NCBI GenBank assembly: GCA_029027265.1
Contig: CP093061.1
Location: 372,001-436,000 of the forward strand
Direction: 5' to 3'
Source of the DNA: Sulfurospirillum_A sp029027265
Lineage (GTDB): Bacteria; Campylobacterota; Campylobacteria; Campylobacterales; Sulfurospirillaceae
DNA: 64,000 bases
Shown here: one piece after another, positions 9,286-17,898 of the stretch
Position numbering within the stretch: position 1 is the first letter of the stretch
How the letters are laid out: the number at the start of each line of letters is the position of its first letter
Program-made: the position numbers and the translations under genes
Notes under the pieces: generated by a model
Told to the model about the DNA's origin: nothing
What the model saw: the letters and a program-made list of their open reading frames with translations, nothing else
Database searches by the model: none

Positions 9286-9872
9286 TAGTTAAACAAAAAA
9301 ACTTACGTGTTTTTCATATAACAGTGTCTAGTAAAGAGAAATTTTTAGATTATTTGAAAAAAAATAAAATATTACTAAGGGAATTCCTTTTGCTTATTGA
9401 TGGCGAAGTTAATGAGAGTATAGAAAAAACACTTGAGAGTGAAGGTCTGTGTTATAAAAACATATCTGCATGTAGGTTAAAACTTTCAAGTGTTAAAAAA
9501 GAGTTAACTGCTGAAGTTCCAAAAGAAAATGAGCAAAATAAGAATGTTTTAGAAGAGCCAATTTCGAAAGATAAATTGAAGATTTATGATAGACCAGTAC
9601 GTTCAGGGGAAGAGATAAACGAAGAGTTACCTGTAGTGGTTTTTGGACGCATTAACAGTGGTGCAAAACTTTTTTGTACACAAAGTGTCTCAATATATGG
9701 CATAATAGATGGTTTAGTTCAGTGTGATGGGGAGTATATAGTCCTCCATGGTTTAAGCCAACGAGGTAATTTAATTTTTAATGGAGAGATTATAGAACGA
9801 GAACTTCTCCAAAATGATGTTTTACAGAAAATAACACTGAAAAACAATAAAATAGAGATAAAAAAGGTATAG
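9282..9872 (+). CDS. minC: Septum site-determining protein MinC
   Basis: The C-terminal ~100 residues carry the MinC beta-helix pattern: VVFGRINSGAKLFCTQSVSI, GIIDGLVQCDGEYIV, GNLIFNGEII. The N-terminal domain is diverged but of the right size (196 residues in all). MinC with MinD blocks FtsZ assembly away from midcell. The ATG overlaps the peptidase stop, which places a division inhibitor in the same transcript as a murein endopeptidase. Confidence 0.82.
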   Translation: MIVKQKNLRVFHITVSSKEKFLDYLKKNKILLREFLLLIDGEVNESIEKTLESEGLCYKNISACRLKLSSVKKELTAEVPKENEQNKNVLEEPISKDKLKIYDRPVRSGEEINEELPVVVFGRINSGAKLFCTQSVSIYGIIDGLVQCDGEYIVLHGLSQRGNLIFNGEIIERELLQNDVLQKITLKNNKIEIKKV

Positions 9873-9874
9873 AG

Positions 9875-10759
9875 TTGCGTCAAACTACAGTTGCTAAAAA
9901 AACAGAAAGTGTTGGTATAGGGTTACATAAAGGTGAACCTATAGAAATAACACTAGAACCACTTGAAGCAAATAGTGGTATAGTTTTTTATAGATCTGAC
10001 GTTGGTATGAGTATAAAAGCAGCTCCCCAGAGTGTCGTAAATACTAGTAATGCAACTGTTATCGGTGATGGACAAAACTGTATTTCAACCATAGAGCATC
10101 TACTTTCAGCAATTTATTCTTATGGCATAGATAATATCCTAATAACTTTAAATGGTCCAGAAGTACCAGTCATGGACGGAAGTGGAGCGAGTTTTTGTAT
10201 GATGCTTGACGAGGCTGGAAAAAGAGAACTAGATATAAACAAAAGTGTTTTAATTATAACAAGAGAAGTAGAAGTAGTCGATGGAAAGAAATTTGCTAGA
10301 GTAAAACCATCAAAAAAACCATCATATAATTTTGAGATAGATTTTTCTCATCCTATTATTGGTAAACAAGATTATCAGTTTAGCTTTAGTAAACGTGGGT
10401 ATATAGAAGAAATTTCTCGTGCAAGAACATTTGGCTTTTTAAAAGATGTTCAATATCTTCAAGCAAGAGGCCTTGCACTAGGTGGCTCACTCGATAATGC
10501 TATAGTTCTTGATGATAAAAAAATACTAAATCCAGGTGGACTTAGATTTAAAGATGAATTTGTAAAGCATAAGATATTAGATGCTATTGGTGATTTAGCA
10601 CTTTTAGGAGCTCCTGTAGTTGCTGATTATGAGTCATTTGCAGGTAGCCATAATTTAAATCACTTACTTACAAAAGAAATTTTAAAAGACCCAAAAAACT
10701 ATGAAATAAGAGATTTTGCTATGGTTGAAGAGCTTGAACTCTTAAAGGTGTTCGCATAA
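9875..10759 (+). CDS. lpxC: UDP-3-O-acyl-N-acetylglucosamine deacetylase LpxC
   Basis: LpxC is the zinc-dependent deacetylase that commits UDP-GlcNAc to lipid A. Visible motifs are SVGIGLHKGEP at the N-terminus, STIEHLLSAIYS (first zinc His), ARTFGFLKDV, VKHKILDAIGDLALLG (zinc His and Asp) and GSHNLNHLL (catalytic His). The 294-residue length is typical. It starts at TTG 9875, nine bases after AAGG at the minC end; no better start is present. Its stop overlaps the ATA codon proposed for tsaB. Confidence 0.95.
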   Translation: MRQTTVAKKTESVGIGLHKGEPIEITLEPLEANSGIVFYRSDVGMSIKAAPQSVVNTSNATVIGDGQNCISTIEHLLSAIYSYGIDNILITLNGPEVPVMDGSGASFCMMLDEAGKRELDINKSVLIITREVEVVDGKKFARVKPSKKPSYNFEIDFSHPIIGKQDYQFSFSKRGYIEEISRARTFGFLKDVQYLQARGLALGGSLDNAIVLDDKKILNPGGLRFKDEFVKHKILDAIGDLALLGAPVVADYESFAGSHNLNHLLTKEILKDPKNYEIRDFAMVEELELLKVFA

Positions 10760-11214
10760 AACCAATAGTAGATATTGTTGTTATTTCTCTAACTTCGCCA
10801 CTTAAATTAGGCATTTATGAAAACAACCAATTAACAAAAGAGTACATTTCAAAAGAACACACTAGTGAAGTACTTCCGCTTATCTTTCAAGAGATATTAA
10901 AATGCTTTACATGTAAACGAGTTTTTTTTGCTCGAGGTCCAGGAAGTTTTATGGCTATTAAAATAACCTATATATTTTTAAGAACTTTAGGAATTACAAA
11001 AAATATTGAACTCTTTGCAAGTGATGGTTTTAATTTTAACGATAATAAACCAATAAAAGCTATGAGAAAAATGTATTTTGTTAAAAAAGATGATAAAATA
11101 ACAACCGAGTTTTTTGAAAATGAACTCGTAAGTGAGTTTGTTTTACCAAAAACGATAAAAATAGAAAATTTTAGTAAAGATATAGAACCACTATATATCT
11201 TACCGGCGGTGTAA
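10756..11214 (+). CDS. tsaB: tRNA threonylcarbamoyladenosine biosynthesis protein TsaB (short form), probable ATA start
   Basis: TsaB partners TsaD/TsaE in t6A37 tRNA modification. The motif ARGPGSFMAIKITYIFLRTL matches the TsaB GPGSFTGLRIG helix region. The first ATG (10951) lies inside this motif, but the frame is open back to 10738 and the upstream residues (VDIVVISLTSPLKLGIYENN, then EHTSEVLP) are plainly the N-terminal beta-strands of the family. No ATG, GTG or TTG occurs there in frame. The best start is ATA 10756, five bases after AAAGGTG and overlapping the lpxC stop as ATAA. An indel hiding a normal start is the alternative. Confidence 0.72.
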   Translation: MKPIVDIVVISLTSPLKLGIYENNQLTKEYISKEHTSEVLPLIFQEILKCFTCKRVFFARGPGSFMAIKITYIFLRTLGITKNIELFASDGFNFNDNKPIKAMRKMYFVKKDDKITTEFFENELVSEFVLPKTIKIENFSKDIEPLYILPAV

Positions 11215-11216
11215 TA

Positions 11217-12098
11217 ATGAAGATAAGAATACCAGCAACAAGTGCAAACCTAGGACCAGGGTTTGATAGTTTAGGACTTTCAATATCACTATATAATTAT
11301 GTAACAATAAATCCATATACTTGTCAGAGTATCTCTATAAAAGGCTATGGTTCAGATAAACCACGATTAAAAACAAATAATATTTTTGTATCTATATTTA
11401 AAGAAATATATCAAGAATTAGCTGGAAAAAAAGAGAATTTCAGGTTTGAATTTGAAAATAATATTCCATTTTCAAGAGGGTTAGGAAGCTCTTCTGCTGT
11501 TATTGTTGGGGCAATTGCAAGTGCATACCATATGGCAGATGTAAAAATATGCAAAGAGATTATACTTAACCGTGCTCTAGTTTATGAAAATCATCCAGAT
11601 AACATTGCACCTGCTGTGTATGGAGGGTTTACAACGTCTATAGTAGTTGAGAATATAGTTAAAACGTTAAAAAAAGAGTTACCACGGAATTTAAAAGCAG
11701 TAATGGTTATACCAGATCGTGCCATGAGTACAGCTCATTCAAGAACACAATTGCCAAAGTCATACTATATGTCAGATGTGACGTTTAATAGTTCTCGTGT
11801 TGGACTCATGAGTGCGTCTTTTTTTAGTGAAAATTGGGAAATGTTGAAATATGCAAGTTGGGATAGGGTACATGAAAACAGAAGAATAAAGAAGATGAAA
11901 GAGCTTTTTAATGTTAGAAAAATTGCACTTCAAAATGGAGCTTTAATGAGTACTCTCTCAGGAAGTGGTTCATCGTTTTTTTCACTAAGTTATGAAAAAA
12001 ATGCTCAACACTTGAAAGAAAAACTAAAAAAAGCATTCCCTGATTTCAGTGTTGAAGTGTTTGATTTTGATAATATTGGTTTTAAAGTTGAAAAATAG
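11217..12098 (+). CDS. thrB: Homoserine kinase ThrB
   Basis: A GHMP-family kinase that phosphorylates homoserine in threonine synthesis. The motifs IPATSANLGPGFDSLGLSIS at the N-terminus, PFSRGLGSSSAVIVGAIA (ATP-binding glycine/serine loop) and STLSGSGSSFF near the C-terminus define ThrB. The 293-residue length is normal. It starts two bases after tsaB, continuing the operon. A strong promoter for the following infB group begins immediately after its stop. Confidence 0.95.
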   Translation: MKIRIPATSANLGPGFDSLGLSISLYNYVTINPYTCQSISIKGYGSDKPRLKTNNIFVSIFKEIYQELAGKKENFRFEFENNIPFSRGLGSSSAVIVGAIASAYHMADVKICKEIILNRALVYENHPDNIAPAVYGGFTTSIVVENIVKTLKKELPRNLKAVMVIPDRAMSTAHSRTQLPKSYYMSDVTFNSSRVGLMSASFFSENWEMLKYASWDRVHENRRIKKMKELFNVRKIALQNGALMSTLSGSGSSFFSLSYEKNAQHLKEKLKKAFPDFSVEVFDFDNIGFKVEK

Positions 12099-12109
12099 TT
12101 TAATTTTGG

Positions 12110-12115
12110 TATAAT
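12110..12115 (+). promoter_or_regulatory. Candidate -10 box of the ylxR-infB operon
   Basis: TATAAT preceded by TTTTGG, 12 bases after the thrB stop. It implies a leader of about 95 bases before ylxR, which contains the hairpin element described separately. Confidence 0.6.
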
Positions 12116-12156
12116 AGCACGCGAATAACAAAATTGATATTTTATTCTGCATAAAG

Positions 12157-12207
12157 GCAAGCTTTAGTGAGAGGAATTTTAACGAAGCTTTGCTTTGTTA
12201 AGAGGAG
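12157..12207 (+). ncRNA. Structured leader of ylxR-infB (shared motif plus hairpin next to the Shine-Dalgarno)
   Basis: GCAAGC is followed by AGTGAGAGGAATTTTAAC, then by a hairpin at 12179-12201: TTAACGAAGC, a TTT loop, and GCTTTGTTAA (ten pairs including one G-U). AGAGGAG (12201-12207) follows at once. The same arrangement, with sequence similarity limited to the first part, stands before the gene at 55127. This suggests a cis-acting leader, possibly translational control; the ligand or protein is unknown. Confidence 0.45.
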
Positions 12208-12214
12208 ATTTTAG

Positions 12215-12460
12215 ATAAAGAAGCCTATCCGAATGTGTATCATCTGTAGAGGAAGATATGAACAAAACACACTAATCCGCTTTCAATTACATAATGGAAA
12301 ACTAATAAAGTTTACTAAATTAGGACGTAGTAGTTATATCTGTTCGGATTGTACTTTACTTAATGAAAATAGGTTAGTGAAGATGCTAAATGGCAAATTT
12401 AGATTAAAAAATAAAAAAATAGACGAATTTGGAAATATATTTCCAACTAAGGAGACTTGA
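12215..12460 (+). CDS. ylxR: YlxR family (DUF448) RNA-binding protein, probable ATA start
   Basis: YlxR proteins are small nucleic-acid-binding proteins encoded ahead of infB, as here. The motif KKPIRMCIICRGRYEQNTLIR matches the conserved N-terminal C-x-x-C region, and SSYICSDC the second Cys pair. ATG 12233 sits inside this motif and 25 bases from any ribosome site. ATA 12215 lies seven bases after AGAGGAG and yields the usual K-K-P-I-R beginning, so I place the start there. The protein is 81 residues from ATA, or 75 from ATG. Confidence 0.85.
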   Translation: MKKPIRMCIICRGRYEQNTLIRFQLHNGKLIKFTKLGRSSYICSDCTLLNENRLVKMLNGKFRLKNKKIDEFGNIFPTKET

Positions 12461-12464
12461 ACGA

Positions 12465-15158
12465 ATGGACAAGGTGCGTATTAAAGAAATTGCAGAAGAG
12501 CTTGGTATTAAGAGTAAAGAAGTTGTTGAAAAAGCAGCCGATATAGGGCTAGAGGTAAAAGCTTCTAACAGTTCTGTTACTCAAGAAGAGGCTGAAAAGC
12601 TTATGAATTATGTCTTGACTGGAGATAAGCCAGAAGAGCTAAAACTAGTTGAAACTAAGCCAGTAACAAAAAAAGTTGAACCTACGAAGGAAGAACCAAA
12701 GCTAGAAGATAAAGCTGAGCCTAAAAAGGAAGAGCCAAAGCTTGAAGAGAAACCTATTGCAAAAGAGACTCCTAAAAAAGTAGAAGAGAAGATTGTAAAG
12801 GAAGAACCTAAAGTGCTTGTTAAGGCAGAAGAGCCAAAGCCTGAGGTTAAAGAGGTTCCTAAAAAAGTTGTAGTAAAAACACCTGCTGAAGAACCAAAGC
12901 CTGAGGTTAAAGAAGAGCCAAAACCAGAGCCTAAAAAAGAGACTATAGCGAGTGCAAGTGTTCGCAAGCGTAGAGGTTTGGTAATTGTTAAGAAAAGGCG
13001 TCCTGTTAAAGTGGAAGCTGACCCTAAAAACTTTCCTTCTCCATATGCAAAAAAGAAAAATGCACAACCATTAGAGTCTGTTTTTGGAAATGCTAGTGAT
13101 AGCGCAAGAAAAAAGAAAAAAGTTAAAAGAATTCCTGCTGGAAAGCAGAATGGTAACTCTAGAATGGACATAGCTTTTAGTGATATGGCTGATATAAAGC
13201 TTGACTTAGAAGACAATATGGTGGTTTTACCAGATTTGACTATTAAAGCTGAGCCAAAAGTTGAAGTAAGAACTAAGAAAAATAGTGATCCTTCACAAAT
13301 ACGAACTACAAAAAGACCAAGTTTCATTCAACCTCATGGTATAAAAAGACGTGGAAGAAAAAGAAGAGTTAAAAAAGTTATAGATCTTGAAAATGTAGTT
13401 GTATCTTCTATAGAAATTCCTGAAGACATTAGAGTATATGAGTTTGCTGAAAAGATAAATAAGCAACCAAGTGATGTTATTAAAGAGCTATTTTTACTAG
13501 GTATGTTAGTTACTAAAAATGACTTTTTAGATAAAGACTCTATAGATATCTTAGCAGATACTTTTGAAGTTGAAGTTACAACAGTTAATGTTCAAGAAGA
13601 GTTTGACTATGTTGGAGATTATGAAGAGTCTAATGAAGAGCATATGGTAGAGCGTGCACCTATTATTACTATAATGGGTCATGTTGACCATGGAAAAACT
13701 TCACTTTTAGATTACATTAGAAGTTCAAAAGTAGCAAACTCGGAAGCTGGTGGAATCACTCAGCACGTTGGTGCATATATGGTCAAAAAAGATGGAAGAA
13801 ATATAACATTTATAGATACTCCAGGTCATGCGGCGTTTACGAAGATGAGAAGTCGTGGTGCTCAAGTAACGGATATCGTTATTATTGTTGTAGCTGCTGA
13901 TGATGGAGTTATGCCTCAAACAAGAGAAGCAATAGAGCATGCAAAAGCTGCTGATGTTCCTTTTATTATCGCTATGAATAAAATGGACTTAGAAGCTGCA
14001 AACCCAGACTTAGCGAAAGCTGGACTTGCTGAGCTTGAAGTTACTCCAGTTGCTTGGGGTGGTGATTATGAGTTTGTTGAAGTATCTGCAAAAACAGGTA
14101 AAGGTGTTGAAGATTTACTAGAAGTTGTACTTCTTCAAGCTGATATGTTAGAGCTTAAAGCAAATCCTAATAGAGAAGCAAAAGCAACTGTTATTGAGAG
14201 TTCAGTTGAAAAAGGAAGAGGTCCTGTTGCAACTGTTGTTATTAACGAAGGAACTCTAAGAGTTGGAGATGTTATTGTTGCGGGCGTTGGACACGGAAAA
14301 GTAAGAGCACTTCTTGATGATAATGGCAAGCCTGTTAAAGAAGCACTACCAGGTGAGCCTGTAGTAGTTCTAGGACTTAGCGAAGTTCCAGGTTCTGGAG
14401 AGCATCTAGTAAGCGTTAAAACAGATAAGATTGCTCGTGAATATGCACGAAAAAGAGCAGATTATTTAAGACAAAAAGAGCTTTCAAAATCAACTAAGGT
14501 AACTTTAGATGAATTAAGTAGCAAGATTGCAGAGGGAGCTATAAAGACTCTACCTGTTATCTTAAAAGCTGATGTTCAAGGTTCTCTTGAAGCTATTAAA
14601 GGTTCACTTGCAAAAATTAAAAATGATGAAGTAAAAATCAATATTATAAGCTCAGGTATCGGTGGTATTACAGAGAGTGATGTTGCTCTTGCGGAAGCAA
14701 GCCAAAACAGTGTAATCCTTGGTTTTCATGTTAGACCAACAGGAGCTGTTAAAGAGAAAGCAAAAGCGAATGGTGTTGAGATAAAAACATATAATATTAT
14801 ATATGATTTGATTGATGATGTTACCGGACTTGTTTCAGGTCTTCTTTCTCCAGTTATTAGAGAAGAAAACATTGGTCAAGCGCAAGTTCGTGAAGTATTT
14901 GTTGTTCCAAAAATCGGAGCGATTGCTGGTTGTATTGTAACTGATGGTTCAATTCAACGTGGTGTTAAAGTTCGCCTTATTCGTGAGGGTGTTATTGTTT
15001 ATGAAGGTAGTGTTTCTTCACTTAAACGTTTTAAAGATGATGCAAACGAAGTGAAAAAAGGTTACGAATGTGGTATTGGTATTGAAGGATACAATGACAT
15101 TAAAGAGGGCGATTACATAGAGAGCTTCAAAGAAGTAGAAGAGCAAGCAACACTGTAA
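12465..15158 (+). CDS. infB: Translation initiation factor IF-2
   Basis: IF-2 is the GTPase that positions initiator tRNA on the 30S subunit. The start ATG 12465 follows AAGGAG; the frame extends upstream but the family begins MDKVRIKEIAEELG. Order: N-terminal IF2_N helix domain, a Lys/Glu/Pro-rich linker (residues ~55-170, with repeated EEPKPEVKE units), a basic segment, a second IF2_N domain (VYEFAEKINKQPSDVI), then the GTPase domain with GHVDHGKTSLLD, DTPGHAAF, NKMD and SAKTGKGVEDL, and beta-barrel domains to residue 897. The linker shows direct DNA repeats at 12829-12860 and 12889-12920, prone to length change. Confidence 0.97.
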   Translation: MDKVRIKEIAEELGIKSKEVVEKAADIGLEVKASNSSVTQEEAEKLMNYVLTGDKPEELKLVETKPVTKKVEPTKEEPKLEDKAEPKKEEPKLEEKPIAKETPKKVEEKIVKEEPKVLVKAEEPKPEVKEVPKKVVVKTPAEEPKPEVKEEPKPEPKKETIASASVRKRRGLVIVKKRRPVKVEADPKNFPSPYAKKKNAQPLESVFGNASDSARKKKKVKRIPAGKQNGNSRMDIAFSDMADIKLDLEDNMVVLPDLTIKAEPKVEVRTKKNSDPSQIRTTKRPSFIQPHGIKRRGRKRRVKKVIDLENVVVSSIEIPEDIRVYEFAEKINKQPSDVIKELFLLGMLVTKNDFLDKDSIDILADTFEVEVTTVNVQEEFDYVGDYEESNEEHMVERAPIITIMGHVDHGKTSLLDYIRSSKVANSEAGGITQHVGAYMVKKDGRNITFIDTPGHAAFTKMRSRGAQVTDIVIIVVAADDGVMPQTREAIEHAKAADVPFIIAMNKMDLEAANPDLAKAGLAELEVTPVAWGGDYEFVEVSAKTGKGVEDLLEVVLLQADMLELKANPNREAKATVIESSVEKGRGPVATVVINEGTLRVGDVIVAGVGHGKVRALLDDNGKPVKEALPGEPVVVLGLSEVPGSGEHLVSVKTDKIAREYARKRADYLRQKELSKSTKVTLDELSSKIAEGAIKTLPVILKADVQGSLEAIKGSLAKIKNDEVKINIISSGIGGITESDVALAEASQNSVILGFHVRPTGAVKEKAKANGVEIKTYNIIYDLIDDVTGLVSGLLSPVIREENIGQAQVREVFVVPKIGAIAGCIVTDGSIQRGVKVRLIREGVIVYEGSVSSLKRFKDDANEVKKGYECGIGIEGYNDIKEGDYIESFKEVEEQATL

Positions 15159-15535
15159 TGCCGGATAAATCAATAAAATTACAACGTACCGAGAGTATAC
15201 TTAGGGAACTTATCCCTGAGGCACTTTCAACGTTGAATGATGATATGTTAAATGGACTTTGTGTTGTAGATGTAGTGTGTACTCGTGGAAAGTATGATGC
15301 AACAGTTTATCTTGATAAAATGATGTTTGATGCTGATGAGCAAAAGTATATTGTAAAACATTTAAAAAAAGTTAATTCACATATAAAAAACCATTGTATG
15401 CAAGCAGAAGGTTGGTTTAGATGTCCTGATTTTAAATTTATATTTGATGACAAATTAGAGAAGCAAAATCAGATGGACGATCTATTTGCTCAAGTTGCTC
15501 GTGAATTAGAAAAAGGCAAAAAAGATGACAACTAA
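15158..15535 (+). CDS. rbfA: 30S ribosome-binding factor RbfA
   Basis: A 125-residue KH-type protein needed for late 30S maturation and cold growth. Visible family features are the N-terminal helix SIKLQRTESILRELIPEAL, the central VVDVVCTRGKYDATVYL strands and the motif P-D-F-K-F-I-F-D. It follows infB with a TAATG overlap and overlaps rimP by 11 bases, the standard translation-factor operon order. Confidence 0.92.
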   Translation: MPDKSIKLQRTESILRELIPEALSTLNDDMLNGLCVVDVVCTRGKYDATVYLDKMMFDADEQKYIVKHLKKVNSHIKNHCMQAEGWFRCPDFKFIFDDKLEKQNQMDDLFAQVARELEKGKKDDN

Positions 15536-15959
15536 AGAGACTATTGTAAGTATACTCAATGATTGTGGAGTTGAACTTTATGACGTGGAAACAGTAAGTG
15601 AATACGAGCAAAAAATATTTAGAATTTATATTACAAGTGCAACGCAGAAAGTAAATCTCGACAAGTGTGCAGAAGTAACTAAGATTTTATCTCCAATTTT
15701 AGATTTGGAGCCACCAGTAAATGGTGTTTATACTCTTGAAGTAAGTTCTCCTGGAATTGAGAGACCACTTAAAAAATTAGAGCATTACATTGGCTCTATT
15801 GGTGAAGATGTAAAAGTTAAACTAATAAGTACCGATAAAATAATAGGTAAACTTGACTCAGTAGAGAATGGTAAACTAACTATTACAGAGTATGACGGTG
15901 AAGTAACTGTTGTACCTATGGACGACATAGAGAAAGCTAGAACTTACTATAAGTGGTAA
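15525..15959 (+). CDS. rimP: Ribosome maturation factor RimP
   Basis: A 144-residue protein with the RimP signature LEVSSPGIERPLKKLEHY in the middle and a C-terminal SH3-like domain (VKLISTDKIIGKLDSVENG). RimP assists 30S assembly. It overlaps rbfA and, through GTG 15953, also ribD, so rimP and ribD are translationally linked. Confidence 0.93.
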   Translation: MTTKETIVSILNDCGVELYDVETVSEYEQKIFRIYITSATQKVNLDKCAEVTKILSPILDLEPPVNGVYTLEVSSPGIERPLKKLEHYIGSIGEDVKVKLISTDKIIGKLDSVENGKLTITEYDGEVTVVPMDDIEKARTYYKW

Positions 15960-16960
15960 ATGGGGATGAGTATTTTATAGACTTTGCACTTGAAAAAGCT
16001 TGGGCTTATCAAGGGCTAACTTACCCCAACCCTCCAGTTGGATCGGTTATAACTGACAATCAAAATAATTTTATAGCATATGGTGTACATGTAAAGGCAG
16101 GAAGCCCACATGCAGAAGTCAATGCCATAAAACAAGCCTATTTAAACCTTACAAATGACAAAAATATTTTAAAACTTGAATGCTCAAAAGATATTCATGA
16201 GTATATTTATAAAAAACATAACGACATATTTAAGGACAAAAATATCTACGTTACGTTAGAGCCATGTAATCACTTTGGAAAAACTCCTCCTTGTAGTAAA
16301 CTTATTAAAGAACTTGGTTTTAAAAAAGTTTTTATAGGCACACATGATTCAAATAAAGAGGCAAGTGGAGGGGCAGAGTATTTACGAAAAAACTTGTTAC
16401 ATGTAGAGGTAGGAATTTTAGAAGATAAGTGCAAAGAATTATTAAAACCTTTTACAGTTTGGCAAAAAAAGCCATTTGTATTTTTTAAACTTGCACAGAG
16501 TAACAATGGTGTTATAAGTGGAGGAACTATTACATGTAAAGAGTCTAGAAGACATGTACATTCTTTAAGAGATAAGACTGAGTTACTTGTAATTGGTGGT
16601 AATACTGTGCGTATTGATAGACCAACGTTAGATGCACGTATGGTAGATGGAAAAGCACCTGATATTTTGATTTATTCAAAATCAAAAGAGTTTGATCGAA
16701 GTATTTCTCTTTTTAATGTACCAAACAGAAAAATTTTTATTGAAAATAATTTAAAAAAAATAAAAGATTATAAGTTTGTAATGATTGAAGGAGGAAAAGG
16801 TATGTTAAAAGCATGTAAAGACATAGTTGAACACTATTTGATTTATAAGTCGCCTCATCACAAAAATGGTACACCAATAGAATTTGAAATAGATTTAAAA
16901 GAGTGCTTTAGTTCCAAGATAGGTGAAGATACTTACACTTGGTATGTTAAGCATGGATGA
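15953..16960 (+). CDS. ribD: Bifunctional riboflavin biosynthesis deaminase/reductase RibD
   Basis: RibD deaminates and then reduces the pyrimidine intermediate of riboflavin synthesis. The deaminase half has GSPHAEVNAI (zinc His, catalytic Glu) and LEPCNHFGKTPPCSKLI (two zinc Cys). The reductase half begins about residue 165 (PFVFFKLAQSNNGVISGG) and contains VIGGNTVRIDRPTLDAR. The 335-residue length is slightly short and the reductase C-terminus is compact, as I recall for Campylobacterota. The start is GTG 15953; nearby ATGs are out of frame. Confidence 0.92.
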   Translation: MVNGDEYFIDFALEKAWAYQGLTYPNPPVGSVITDNQNNFIAYGVHVKAGSPHAEVNAIKQAYLNLTNDKNILKLECSKDIHEYIYKKHNDIFKDKNIYVTLEPCNHFGKTPPCSKLIKELGFKKVFIGTHDSNKEASGGAEYLRKNLLHVEVGILEDKCKELLKPFTVWQKKPFVFFKLAQSNNGVISGGTITCKESRRHVHSLRDKTELLVIGGNTVRIDRPTLDARMVDGKAPDILIYSKSKEFDRSISLFNVPNRKIFIENNLKKIKDYKFVMIEGGKGMLKACKDIVEHYLIYKSPHHKNGTPIEFEIDLKECFSSKIGEDTYTWYVKHG

Positions 16961-17702
16961 ACTTTTTATATATAACTTAGTTGTATCTTTTGCAGCTGCT
17001 CTGTTTCATGGAGTTTTAGGTTTTGGGTTTCCGCTCATTGCTACACCTTTAATTTCTATTTTTGGAAGTGTCCAAACAGCTGTGATAGCAACACTTTTTC
17101 CAACTTTAGCAGTAAACATAATGAGTATCAGTACAGTAAAAAAAGGTTGGCATTTTATTGGTCGTTATTGGATACTTGGCTTGAGTATAGTTTTTGGCAG
17201 TTGGCTTGGAACTCAGCTTCTTGCTATGCACTCTTCTCCTATTTATAAAATTATTTTAACCAGTGCTATTCTTTTCTATTTAGCTCAAAAATATTTTGGA
17301 ATTAGTTTCAAGTTTATTTTAAATGAGAATTTGATTGTAAAGATTGTATTTGGATTTAGTGCAGGACTAGTAGGTGGGTTAGTTAACGTAATGACTCCTT
17401 TTATGGTTATGTACGTAATTGAAAAAAGATTGCAAAAAGCAGAGGGAATTGCATTAATGAATTTCTCTTTTTTAGCAAATAAAATTACGCAAATTACTAC
17501 ATTTTCTTTTCTTGGTTTTTTAGGAGAAGAGGTCTGGTTATTCGCTGGGGTTTCAGTTGTTATTGCAATTATTGCATTGATGATTGGAAAACGTATTCAT
17601 AATTTAATTGACACAAAGTTGTATGAAAAAATACTTAAAAGTGCACTTATAGTTATGTCACTTGTATTGATAGTACAATCTATCCAAGAGTTTATAACTT
17701 AA
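16953..17702 (+). CDS. TSUP (TauE/SafE) family membrane permease
   Basis: The frame is open from GTG 16923, but MDELFIYNLVVSFAAALFHG from ATG 16953 gives the usual N-terminus, leaving an eight-base overlap with ribD. The first helix ends in FHGVLGFGFPLIATPL and the second half has GLVGGLVNVMTPFMVMY, the duplicated TauE/SafE motif. About seven to eight helices, 250 residues. The family exports sulfite, sulfoacetate or related organic acids; the substrate here is unknown. Confidence 0.85.
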   Translation: MDELFIYNLVVSFAAALFHGVLGFGFPLIATPLISIFGSVQTAVIATLFPTLAVNIMSISTVKKGWHFIGRYWILGLSIVFGSWLGTQLLAMHSSPIYKIILTSAILFYLAQKYFGISFKFILNENLIVKIVFGFSAGLVGGLVNVMTPFMVMYVIEKRLQKAEGIALMNFSFLANKITQITTFSFLGFLGEEVWLFAGVSVVIAIIALMIGKRIHNLIDTKLYEKILKSALIVMSLVLIVQSIQEFIT

Positions 17703-17720
17703 AGACTCTTCTTTTTTATT
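17688..17720 (+). terminator. Probable intrinsic terminator after the TSUP gene
   Basis: GAGTTT pairs with AAGACTC (six pairs including a G-U) over the stop codon, followed by TTCTTTTTTATT. It separates the housekeeping block from the aromatic-catabolism block. Confidence 0.5.
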
Positions 17721-17785
17721 CTAACTCGCAAGTTATCATTAAATAAACAATACTTTACAATAAAATTATTTCAAAGTGTGTAAAA

Positions 17786-17803
17786 TTCGCACAAATGTTT
17801 ATA
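17786..17803 (+). promoter_or_regulatory. Upstream half-conserved copy of the putative IclR operator
   Basis: TTCGCACAAATGTTTATA matches the palindrome at 17859 in its left arm and centre (within ATTCGYACAAATGTT), 73 bases upstream, about seven helical turns. A second, weaker site for the same regulator is plausible. Confidence 0.4.
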
Positions 17804-17858
17804 AAATAAGCAGTTTCATTAATATATTTACAAATAATCACTTTTTTATGTTAGTATA

Positions 17859-17876
17859 TTCGTACAAATGTTCGAA
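17859..17876 (+). promoter_or_regulatory. 18-bp palindrome, putative operator of the protocatechuate operon
   Basis: TTCGTACAAATGTTCGAA is a near-perfect inverted repeat (TTCGnACAnnTGTnCGAA), ending 22 bases before the first catabolic ATG and just downstream of a TATATT element. IclR-type regulators of aromatic pathways bind short palindromes, and an iclR gene closes this block at 30810. Position and symmetry suggest its operator. Confidence 0.5.
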
Positions 17877-17898
17877 ATAACTAAAAAAGAGAAATATA

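Noticed and set aside
12829..12920. CRISPR-like direct repeats
   Set aside because: They are in-frame codon repeats of the IF-2 linker; unit lengths and spacers do not fit a CRISPR array.
12608..13327. 239-residue minus-strand open frame over infB
   Set aside because: It mirrors the low-complexity Lys/Glu/Pro linker of IF-2 (Ser/Phe/Leu-rich antisense), with no ribosome site and no known motif.
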